A stretch of 64,000 nt of DNA from Tritrichomonas musculus. Taxonomy: Eukaryota; Parabasalia; Tritrichomonadida; Tritrichomonadidae. Shown here one piece after another: positions 33,677 to 42,926 of this stretch. The notes below the pieces were generated by a model that had not been told where the DNA came from, did no database searches, and saw only the letters and a list, made by a program, of their open reading frames with translations. The translations under genes and the position numbers were made by a program. The stretch's first letter is position 1; each line of letters starts with the position of its first letter. The stretch is taken from contig JAPFFF010000036.1 in NCBI GenBank assembly GCA_039105265.1, forward strand, positions 496,001-560,000. Reading direction: 5' to 3'.

Positions 33677-34711
33677 ATGATTCAAATAATGATAGCTAAT
33701 CCAACATATGATCTCACATTTAACGATCTTTTCGGGCCTCAAGGCGAGGTTGTGAATCAGTTAGGCCCTAAAGAAAGATTGATTTCTTTTCTGAATTCAA
33801 TATATCCGGAAGATAAAATATCAGATATCCAATACATTAATACAATAAATGAACAAAATATGAGGGAAAAAACTATATTTGACATTGCTTGCAGATGCTT
33901 TGATTCGAATGAAAAGTATATTTGTGATATCGAGATCCAAAGATCAAAAAATAAAGTTTTTTATGATAGGACTGTACTGTATGCTTCTCAATTGTTTATC
34001 GGAAACACAAAACAAGGTGTACCTTATAATGAGCAACCAAGATCAAGAGTATTATCAATCTTAAATTTCATAATAGATGAAAATCGCCCAGAAATATTTA
34101 ATGCTTATATGACAATTGAACAAACAAACCAAATAATCAGCGACATCATTTCATGTACATGTATTCAATTACCTATTATACAGAAAAAAGGAACAGCTAA
34201 TCAATGGCTTCAAATTTTAAGCACCGGTACAAATGATGATCTTTTTAATCAGTTAAATATCGATGAAAATAGTCTTGATCCTGCTTGCCTAAGTGGACTT
34301 CAATTATTGCAATCATATTCTTCTGAAAATAAGAAAGAACAGTTAAAATATGCTCAATTATCCTATTTTCATGAACAAGCTCAAGAAGCATCAAATATGT
34401 CATATGCAAAACAAGAAGGCGTTGATGAATATAGAGAGCAAACTAAAATGATACTTAATAAAAATAACGTATTGCAGATTTTGAACGCATATTCAAATGG
34501 AAAGAATCCTGATGAAATTGCTGAATTCTTGCTGATTCCAAAACAAATTGTTACCATGGTCATTGATGTTTCCAAATTAGCTCATAATTATATTCAATTA
34601 TGCAATGAAAATGAAGATGTGGATCCAGATTATGAAACTTTTTCAAAGGAGGCGCAAAATATATTAAAAAATGTCTCAAAAGAAACAATCGATCTTATTG
34701 TTGGAACATGA
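33677..34711 (+). CDS. PD-(D/E)XK nuclease-family protein (PDDEXK_2, Rpn/transposase-like)
   Basis: 344 residues. The N-terminus NPTYDLTFNDLFG is the hallmark opening of this family. The PDDEXK core is at about residues 66-88: TIFDIAC (D69) and ICDIEIQ (E86, Q88, the ExQ form of the motif). Then come YASQLF and the GVPYNEQPRSRVLSILNF segment. Family members are annotated as recombination-promoting nucleases or PD-(D/E)XK transposases and are multicopy in Trichomonas. The C-terminal part is helical and acidic. A second Met at 33,689 (MIANPTYD) may be the true start, since the family usually begins close to NPTYD. The frame is intact. Confidence 0.9.
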   Translation: MIQIMIANPTYDLTFNDLFGPQGEVVNQLGPKERLISFLNSIYPEDKISDIQYINTINEQNMREKTIFDIACRCFDSNEKYICDIEIQRSKNKVFYDRTVLYASQLFIGNTKQGVPYNEQPRSRVLSILNFIIDENRPEIFNAYMTIEQTNQIISDIISCTCIQLPIIQKKGTANQWLQILSTGTNDDLFNQLNIDENSLDPACLSGLQLLQSYSSENKKEQLKYAQLSYFHEQAQEASNMSYAKQEGVDEYREQTKMILNKNNVLQILNAYSNGKNPDEIAEFLLIPKQIVTMVIDVSKLAHNYIQLCNENEDVDPDYETFSKEAQNILKNVSKETIDLIVGT

Positions 34712-34820
34712 AAATGGTTTTAACTCGTACGTTTCTTTACGTTAAATAAAAAAATTTATTTTCCTGAATTTTGGATTGATTTCTTGTTTATATATCTATA
34801 GATATAAGGGGAAAAAAAAC

Positions 34821-37789
34821 CTACCATTTATGATATTTTCGCAAATCAAAGAATCCAACACTATTTATTCTAATATATAAATCAGAAAAATTATCACCAT
34901 CTTTGTATTGAAAAGCAAATTTTTTATCATTATTAAGTCCACATATAATATCGCAATTTTTTGATTCTGAATTAGTATTATAAACAGTTAAGGGAATATC
35001 ATTAGTTGAATTTATTGTTAATGAACCATTAATAGTAGTATCTTTATGTAAATCAATACTATATTTTGTAGAATCTAATGTTTTATTTAATGTTAACATT
35101 TTTTGAGTATCATCTAGTTTAACATCCAAAGTATAATTAGTATCAGTTTTATTGTAATCTAATATACTGCATTCTGTTGAACCTTTTCCAAATAATATTT
35201 TAGAATTATTTGTTAATGAAAATACTTTTATCATAGTATTAGCTCTGCCCATTAAATGCAAAGTATAATTCATCATAATAAAATTTTTCGTTTCATCATT
35301 TAAATTACGAAAATTAAATATTGGTTTAGTACCATGATATAAATTAGCAGAATCTTTACTATATGATAGAGCAAGATAATTACTACTATCTAATCCTAAT
35401 ATCAAATCAGCACTAGTAGTACCATTTTTAGTATTATATACTTCTAAAGAACGACTACTATGTATACTATTATCTGAATTAATTGTATAGCCACCATTAT
35501 CATTTTTAGCTAAATATTTATTATCAGATTCTGTTTTATTATAGTAATCATTTAATAAACTCTTTAATACTATTTCATCATTTAAATTATAAGTAATTGA
35601 TTCAATAACGAATTCAATCAAACGTTCACCATTTTCATCAGATTTATTAACACTTATATTATAATTATTTTCACTTTGTTTAGTAATAATCATAGAATAA
35701 ATTTCATTTATACTGTATTTATATTTCAATACATTATCTTCATTAAAAACTTCACCATTAAAGTCAAATTTAAATATTTTGTCATTATACCTTCGAAAGG
35801 TAACCCGAAAAAATTGACCCTACCCGTGATTTTTTGGGTCGGGTAATACCCAAAAAAAAAGTGAAGGGTTTATGTTTTACCCATTTTTTTCTTATTTTTT
35901 TTTTTTTTTTGAAAAAATGGGTATTACCTTTGTTTAAATGAAAGGTAATATTCTTGAAAGAGCAACATTTGTTTAAATGAATATTGCGATATGAATTAAA
36001 AATTGTGATAGCTCATTGAATTTTACTCTGAAAAATTTCAACTGAAATTAGAAAATGCAGAATCAAAGATAATAATAAATAAACAACTAAAATAATATTT
36101 TATATAAACTTTATTTATAAATAATTTATCAAATAATCGACATTTTTATTAAAATTATATTGGGTCATGAACTACCTTTCGGTACTATGGTAAATCATGA
36201 CCTCAGGTCATGAATGACCCATTTTGCAATGACCCGAAAAAAATGGGTAATGCGGGTACCTCTTTCAAGGTATATTTGTCATCATAGAATAATGATATAT
36301 AGAAATATTGATTATCATGATATTCTGAAATCTAACCGTTTTTATAATCTATTTTTTTGAATTCTAAATATTTAATATTATCTACTTTTAAATCATCTTT
36401 TTTACGATAATCATTATCACAATAAATATTATATTCATTTAATGAACTATTTAAACATATTTCATCATTTGTTTCTATTGTTGCTGATGTTATTGAAACT
36501 AAAAACAAAGAATTAGCAATATTACAATCTCGTCCATAAATAGCTCCTGAATACTCTTCCCATACAAAATAACTATGAAGTTCTTCATGTTTAAACAGAT
36601 AAAATTTATAATAAGGTTCATATTCATCAATAATTCCATAATCATTAAATATAAAATCAAATTTATTATTTTTAGAAATTATGTTATCAGTATAATCAAT
36701 TATATCATATGTCCCTATTAAACGAGTATTTTCATGAAACTTTACGTGAGCAGTATCATAATTATAACCATCATCATGAAATATAAAACGTTTAGTTGTT
36801 ATAGGTAGACATTTTGTATATTTATTGTTAGTACTAAAATCGTTCATTTTACGATATTCATTTAAATTCTCAAGCTTCGCATATGGTTCCAAAGCAGTTG
36901 TCAAAGCAGATTCATTAACCAAATCTGTCGGTATTTCAGGTATCTCTGTTTTTAAAGCATAATTATTTTTTACGAAATTCATATTTGGAATACAATATTT
37001 GTCATAAACTTCAGGTTTGTATGAATAACTTACTGATTCAAAATTTACAACCCAATTATCGTTATATCTAAATAATCCGTCATAATAGAAATAATAAATA
37101 GAAAAAGTGTTTTCACCTTTCTTATAGTGATAATATTCACCTGCTTCTCTATCAAAGAAATATTCTCCTGAAATATCTTCATTATTACAAGAACCTTTAA
37201 CAATTAATGATGATTTCTTTAATATGTTACATAAATCTCCATCCAAATTTGCAATATTCGTTCGTAAATCCTTATCTTTGGTTGTTCCGTTTACGAAGTG
37301 TGTAGTAATTGACAATTCTTGGGTTATTTTTTCGGTTGATAATATATCTTCTTTTTTTGCATACAATGTCATATCAGGTATATCCTCTGTTTTCATATAT
37401 GGTTCTAAAGCAGTTGTCAAAGCAGATTCATTAACCAAATCTATAGGTATTTCAGGTATATCAGTTGATAATGCAAAGTTGTTAACAATGTAATCACGTA
37501 ATGTATTAACAGCGTTTTCAATTTCTTCACTACTAGCATATTTAAGCATTTCTTTATTGAATTCCTCTGTTTTCAAATAATCGAATAAATCAGTTGTTTT
37601 TGCATACTCATCAAGATTCGTAATCTTCGCATATGGTTTCAATAATTCTTTCAATTCCTCGGTATTCGAATTAGACCCTAAATTATTTCCGTTATTGCAT
37701 TGGCAAGCATATTTTTTTATGTATTCTATTATCAATTCATCAATTGTGTTTACTTTTTTTATATTACCCGCTTGTTCTATCGTGAACAT
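34821..37789 (-). pseudogene. Fibre-like protein gene of Polinton type (fossil, split by a MITE)
   Basis: Minus-strand coding sequence starting at ATG 37,789. The N-terminal part has shaft-like repeats: YAKTTDLFDYLKTEEF, two copies of IPEIPxDLVNESALTTALEPY followed by Lys-rich collars, and later DNKYLAKNDNGGY. This style (YxK plus DL or EY collars, alternating with beta-rich globular parts) is typical of viral and phage fibre proteins. The C-terminal part (TSADLILGLDSSNYLALSY ... CDIICGLNNDKKFAFQY) contains an internal repeat. The gene is broken in about two places, one being the MITE at 35,790. Related modules recur inside the nested element at 38.3-40.6 kb. A receptor-binding role is inference from sequence style. 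Confidence 0.65.
35790..36270. mobile_element. 481-bp MITE with CCTT...AAGG ends and TATA target duplication
   Basis: The left end CCTTCGAAAGGTAACCCG and the right end (reverse complement CCTTGAAAGAGGTACCCG) are imperfect terminal inverted repeats. TATA flanks both sides (35,786-35,789 and 36,271-36,274), or TA if a Tc1/mariner-type target is assumed. The interior is non-coding and contains several hairpins on ACCCATT/AATGGGT and GGGTCATGA motifs. It interrupts the fibre-like gene. Confidence 0.8.
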
Positions 37790-37803
37790 TTTGAGAATAA
37801 TAA

Positions 37804-38295
37804 ATGATAACAAACATAAACGAAGATTTCATACTAAACGAAGTAAAAAAAAAGAACTATCAAGATATGCTCATATTCATGTTCCAAAATAGTAAGTTAA
37901 CACAAATAACAACAATTATTGGTAATATTATTGAGTATCTTAAGAATCCTCGTAACTATGTCAAAGATGTAAAAACAAATATAAAAGATATGCTTGATAA
38001 ATATAATGCAAAGCCTAAAGGAACTTCAAGACAAAAAAATGAATTAGCTAAAATACTTGATTCAAAAGCGAATTACTTTATTGATTTAACTGGCTATCTG
38101 AAAAATAAAGAAAAAATTGTTGTCATTCCACAAATTGAGGAAGAAGAGGAGCCTGAATTAGCAGACCATTATTTCAGAAACCGAATTAATAAAGACATTG
38201 AATCACTTAGTGATTTAGTTATACTTGATAGTAATCATATTAATGCTTTACAATTATTTTATCGTATTGCTGATGATTCTGAGATGGAATTATGA
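37804..38295 (+). CDS. Unassigned protein divergent from the fibre-like gene
   Basis: 163 residues from ATG (MITNINEDFILNEVKKKNYQ ...), largely helical by eye, with a basic middle (NAKPKGTSRQKNELAKIL) and an acidic stretch (IEEEEEPELADHYF). Its start codon is only 14 bases from that of the divergent fibre-like gene, so the two must share one very short promoter. It probably belongs to the same Polinton. Family unknown. Confidence 0.55.
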   Translation: MITNINEDFILNEVKKKNYQDMLIFMFQNSKLTQITTIIGNIIEYLKNPRNYVKDVKTNIKDMLDKYNAKPKGTSRQKNELAKILDSKANYFIDLTGYLKNKEKIVVIPQIEEEEEPELADHYFRNRINKDIESLSDLVILDSNHINALQLFYRIADDSEMEL

Positions 38296-38341
38296 TTCCT
38301 TCACGAAGAATATTTTCAATTCCTCTTCTAGTAGATTCACA

Positions 38342-40564
38342 AGTAGTATACGGTAGGCTCCGAGGCCATAAATGCCCTCCCAGCCTACCACTACTCCATG
38401 GGTTCGCACCCCTGGACCCCCTTCAGAAGGCCCCAAAAGCCCCCACATTCAAAAAGTTCGCGACAAAAAAATTCCAAACAAAAAGTTTTATCGTCTCGCT
38501 ATCAAAATTATTTTAGCACAAAAAAAACGACCCAATTCAAAAAGCTCGATAAATTTATGGCCTACGGCCATCGGGGGATGCAGGCCCCCCGGCAGAATTT
38601 GAACTTTTGCACCTTCGGCGCCAAAGTCCCAATTCCGCACCCCCAACTCTTTCTTTTTTTTTTCTCCCCCCTCTCAGTCCCCCCGCTGGGGGGCTCCACA
38701 ACCCTTCAAGACAAAAAAATGTATCTTTAAAGTGTAGTATATATGAATGGCGTGATTTCTTAACGTCCCGTTAAGAAATCCCTTCCATTCAAGAAGTTGT
38801 TTTATAATGATTGAAATGTACCCGACGCTCAATCCAGCTGAAGAACAAACACCAATCCCTATAGAATTTTTTACTCATTCCATTTTAATTACTTAATGTA
38901 AATCTGTCCTTCTGGATATTGATCTAAATTCATTCTTACATTAAAGTCATATTTATAATCTGTAGCTTGATATTGAACAACTTTTACTTTCTTTGATCCA
39001 TATATTTCATCGAGTAAAGCAATCTTTGATCCGTGGAGAATTCTCACAAAATGTTTTTCACCACTCATCTCTTTAAATATTATTAACAATTCATATGCAT
39101 CAGAATCGAACTCGGTACTAATCGTTAAAATATTTTTGTGTGAATCATAATTGATTCATGTTAAATCATCAATCCATTGAATATCACAATCAACAAAGCC
39201 AGAATAAAATATTTTCCATTCATTTTCTTCATCTTTATGATTCTTGAATGAAACAAAGAAGTCCATAAATAATCCAAGAACATCATCCACAGGATATTTG
39301 TCATTTGATCTAACAACTTTGAAATATTTAATATCAGAATAACCATTTATGTCTTCCAAATAATCATCAACAGACGAACCAATATGTCTAAATGGTTCAA
39401 ATGTACAAGAAACTTTTAAAACATTAGTTTGATATTTTTCATCATAGACTGTTTCAATGGTTAAATCTTTCACGATTCTATATTTAAATTCTCCAACTTT
39501 TGAAAAAATGATGAATGTTCCAGAGTTTAATGATATGTTCAATAACAAAACAATACACCATTCACCATCACCAGACTCATATTGTAAAATCATATATTTG
39601 TCATCATAATTTCTTGGAATAAATTTAAATCTGATTTCAAATTCTCCATTAACATAATAGAAATAACTAATATATGTTTTTGGATTATCAGTAATATTCT
39701 TATATCTATCATTTTTGATGAATTCAACCATTGCATTCTCTAATGTTTTCTCTAAATTGATTTGAATAATGTTTTCAAAACTATTTCATCTTGTTTATTT
39801 ATTTTTTCCGCTAGTGTTAATTTGGTATCTAAATATCCTGTTTCGCTTTCGATAAAAAAGCGCCAATCATCAGTCTCATTTTCATAATAATTTACGTAAT
39901 AATTTTTTCCGTCAATTTCTATATTGATATATATCTCGGTATTCTCAGGGATATTTTCATCATAATCAAATAGAAAATCAAAATTCTTGACAACGCCAGC
40001 CTCATCAGTAATCGTTCCAACAAGATGAGTTCCCCTAGTCATTTTTATTTTGGCTTCCCACCTTCCTTCACTATCTAAGACATTTTCAAAAGGCACATCG
40101 ACAGCATCTTTATATATCAAAGGGATTATCATGACGGGATCTTCAAGAAATCACGCCATTCATATATACTACACTTTAAAGATACATTTTTTTGTCTTGA
40201 AGGGTTGTGGAGCCCCCCAGCGGGGGGACTGAGAGGGGGGAGAAAAAAAAAAGAAAGAGTTGGGGGTGCGGAATTGGGACTTTGGCGCCGAAGGTGCAAA
40301 AGTTCAAATTCTGCCGGGGGGCCTGCATCCCCCGATGGCCGTAGGCCATAAATTTATCGAGCTTTTTGAATTGGGTCGTTTTTTTTGTGCTAAAATAATT
40401 TTGATAGCGAGACGATAAAACTTTTTGTTTGGAATTTTTTTGTCGCGAACTTTTTGAATGTGGGGGCTTTTGGGGCCTTCTGAAGGGGGTCCAGGGGTGC
40501 GAACCCATGGAGTAGTGGTAGGCTGGGAGGGCATTTATGGCCTCGGAGCCTACCGTATACTACT
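38342..40564 (-). mobile_element. 2.2-kb nested element with 420-bp GC-rich terminal inverted repeats
   Basis: The terminal repeats at 38,342-38,761 and 40,145-40,564 appear identical over 420 bp, so insertion is very recent. The tips read AGTAGTATACGG and CCGTATACTACT, with a 5-bp duplication TCACA at 38,337-38,341 and 40,565-40,569. It interrupts the major capsid gene of a lineage-B Polinton. Inside are minus-strand pieces of fibre-like coding sequence. The repeats are far richer in G and C than anything else in the window and are strand-asymmetric, with C-runs reading inward from the left. It looks like a non-autonomous Polinton-type satellite. Confidence 0.9.
38889..40132 (-). pseudogene. 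Fibre-like modules inside the nested element (fossil)
   Basis: Three consecutive minus-strand frames (about 39,752-40,132, 39,156-39,731 and 38,889-39,089) carry beta-rich sequence related to the fibre-like gene at 34.8-37.8 kb: compare GTHLVGTITDEAG ... FDFLFDYDE ... DEIVLKTLF with TRLIGTYDIIDY ... FDFIFNDYG ... DEICLNSSL. They are best read as parts of one fibre-type gene with about two breaks. The captured content suggests this satellite arose from a Polinton's fibre region. Confidence 0.55.
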
Positions 40565-41868
40565 TCACATACACCATAACCTTGCATATTTGATTTACAT
40601 AATGTGATTGTCATTCTGTTTACAGTTAATGTGGCTTTCTGTGATGAATATGTTTCTTTGTGAAGTTGAGATTTTGCATCATAAATTGATTGAAGTGTCT
40701 GTTTAGCAGAAACAACTGGTGTTTTAACAATTTGCCAAGCATAATATCTTCCATTCTTGTCAGAATGATTTAATGGAGGTAATGTTACAGCTGGATTATG
40801 AACACAAATTTCTTTATCTGTTGCACCTGGTTGTAATCCAAATTCTTCAAATTCTTCCTTTGTGTAACTGAAATTGAATTCCAAATCAGTAAGAATATCA
40901 GAATATCCAGTACTTCCATCATCATTATCCCATTGTTCACCAATTCGATATTGAATCTTGTATTTAACAGGTGTTGGAGTTGGTTCGGGAGATGGTTCTG
41001 GAGATGGTGTTCCAGGTCCTGGAATAATTGCTTCATTACCAATTTGAGTAAATTGATGTTTCAAATGACCTCGGGCTTTAATTTCTTTCAATCGTTCTAA
41101 TTCAGCAGATGTAACAGAATCATTATCTTCAAGATAAGCCTTTGTTTCAACAACAGTATAAGGGTCAATTGCTGCCCAAACTAATCCTGCAGGAGTAACT
41201 TGGAAACGAATTGATAAATCACCGATAATACCATTAGGGAATAAATCGAAAGCTTGAAGAGCAAGTAAATCATCAAATGGAACGTTCAAATCAAATTCAA
41301 CTTGTGATTTACCATTAGATTTGAATGAATTTAGGTTAACATAAGTACCTGCAACAGTTTGTGAATATTTTGAAACGTTTTCCCAAAGTGAATGAACAAA
41401 TCGTCTTCGCTTTTTTTCAGTTTCTGGTTTCACAGCAGAGTATAGAAATCCTTCTCGAACACATTCGTTTTGCTGATATCCAACACTTACATGATTATGA
41501 AGAAATTATAAACGGTTGAATAGTTGATTTGAAGATTTAAGTCCGACGAATAATTTGTAGAAGTTATTTGGGTCATCAATTTGTTGTAATTTTGCTAAAT
41601 CAGTATTCAATTGTAAATCCAATTTGACATGAAATGTAAGAAATCCTTTATCAACATCAGAAATAAAGTGGCCAGGATGTGTTAATGAGATTTGAGAATA
41701 TTGTCCTTGATGAAATGGTGCAGGTTGGTCATGGCAGTCAACAGTTCTGAATGAGAAAGAACGAGTTCCATCATTAGTATTAATCATTTCACGCATCTTA
41801 TTAAATGTATCAAGAACGTTTCCTGCTTCAATTTTGTAATTATGTGCTCTTTCGTTGCGATACAACAT
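40565..41868 (-). pseudogene. Polinton lineage-B major capsid protein, copy 1 (fossil)
   Basis: From ATG 41,868 (MLYRNERAHNYKIEAGN ...). It is strongly similar to the whole copy at 60,016-62,088: FSFRTVDCHDQPAPF, HVKLDL, DRLEIL-type region, KKRRRFVHSLWEN, DLNVPFDDLLALQAFDLFPNG, a proline-rich hinge (SPEPSPEPTPTP) and LTVNRMTITLCKSNMQG. Polinton major capsid proteins form double jelly-roll shells. The gene is split by the 2.2-kb nested element at 38,342-40,564, with a further piece on the far side, and is otherwise broken in one or two places. Confidence 0.85.
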
Positions 41869-41909
41869 TTGATAAACAAAAAAAGTACTATTATAGATCT
41901 TTTTTCATA

Positions 41910-42173
41910 ATGAAAACAATGGGTATCGGAATCTTCAAAAAAATGAAAAACACTTTTAAATCTGTAGGTAATAAAATAAAGAATGTTGCAACTAAAGTTG
42001 GTAAAGCACTTCCCAAAGTTGTCGAAGTTGGTAAAAGAGTAACTAATGCTGTAAAACCTGTTTTGGGTGAAATACCTCTCATTGGTGATGCTGTTAGAGC
42101 AATTGACACAGGATTAAATTATGCCAACAAAGGACTTAAAATTGGTAAAAGTTTAATTGATGAAGTGGCATAA
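41910..42173 (+). CDS. Small basic amphipathic Polinton protein, copy 1
   Basis: About 87 residues (MGIGIFKKMKNTFKSVGNKIKNVATKVGKALPKVVEVGK ...). It is Gly/Lys/Val-rich with amphipathic helices, like the virion-internal membrane-active proteins of Polintons and adenoviruses (pVI-like); that role is inferred. The homologue is at 59,712-59,966. It is divergent from the capsid gene with 41 bases between starts, and its ATG is preceded by TTTTTCATA. Confidence 0.65.
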   Translation: MKTMGIGIFKKMKNTFKSVGNKIKNVATKVGKALPKVVEVGKRVTNAVKPVLGEIPLIGDAVRAIDTGLNYANKGLKIGKSLIDEVA

Positions 42174-42203
42174 AAATGTTTAAATAACTTTGTTCTGAAA
42201 CAA

Positions 42204-42518
42204 ATGGATTTGAAAGTAATTAATGAAATTACTACTGAAATAAAGAATTTTAAATCAATTGAGGAGTTCAATCTGTACTATCAGAAACACAAAGATGATA
42301 TGAACAACCAGACAACTCAATATCTAAATCGGGTTTACAAAATTGTTACACCAGATTGTGTTGAATACAGAATCACAAAAAAGAATTGTCAAAAAGAGGG
42401 AACTAAACGAGTTGGGGGAGATATATTTTTAAAGAAAGTTGTCAAAACTAATGAATTGAAAGAACTTGAACATGATGTTATTAAAGCTGATATTGAGAAT
42501 ATTAAAAGTATGTTCTAA
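42204..42518 (+). pseudogene. Polinton coiled-coil protein, copy 1 (fossil)
   Basis: About 105 residues (FKSIEEFNLYYQKHKDDMNNQTTQYLNRVYKIVTPDCVEYRITKKNC ... GGDIFLKKV). It is homologous to 59,199-59,675, where a coiled-coil tail follows. Faint related sequence continues downstream. Function unknown; probably structural. Confidence 0.6.
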
Positions 42519-42689
42519 CAAAATTTGTCAACTTTTGATAACGAGATTAAAGATTTGAAACAAAGCTATGAACTCAAATTCACAACATTAGATAAAAAAT
42601 TGCTGAATTAACTAATACTGTAAATCAGATTGCCAAATATATTAATCAACAAATGTTGAACGATTAGATTTTATCGCATCGAGGGACAA

Positions 42690-42926
42690 CTGAATGATTC
42701 AATGAATAAGTGTAAAAATTCAATTTTTTTGTTGTTGATACTTGAGGTTCATGTTGAATACTTCATTTATCCTCATATTTCTTAACAGTTGGTGCAGAAT
42801 TAATTCAGGAATCTCCTTCTTATATTCGTTTAATTCAGACATTTAATCGAAGCAAAAATGTCCTACGAACAAAAACGAACCATTCATGACGATAAAAGAA
42901 TGAATCACTACGATAGATTACATACT
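42690..42926. pseudogene. Remnants of two small divergent lineage-B genes
   Basis: On the minus strand from 42,840, MSELNEYKKEIPEL matches the start of the protein at 58,765-58,992. On the plus strand from 42,856, KRTIHDDKRMNHYDRL matches the start of the protein at 59,007-59,240. As in the whole copy, the two starts lie about 15 bases apart. Fossil fragments. Confidence 0.65.

Noticed and set aside
38398-40508. Identical 110-residue and 76-residue frames in the terminal repeats of the 2.2-kb element
   Set aside because: They lie wholly in the GC-rich inverted repeats; composition explains the open frames and the proteins look random.
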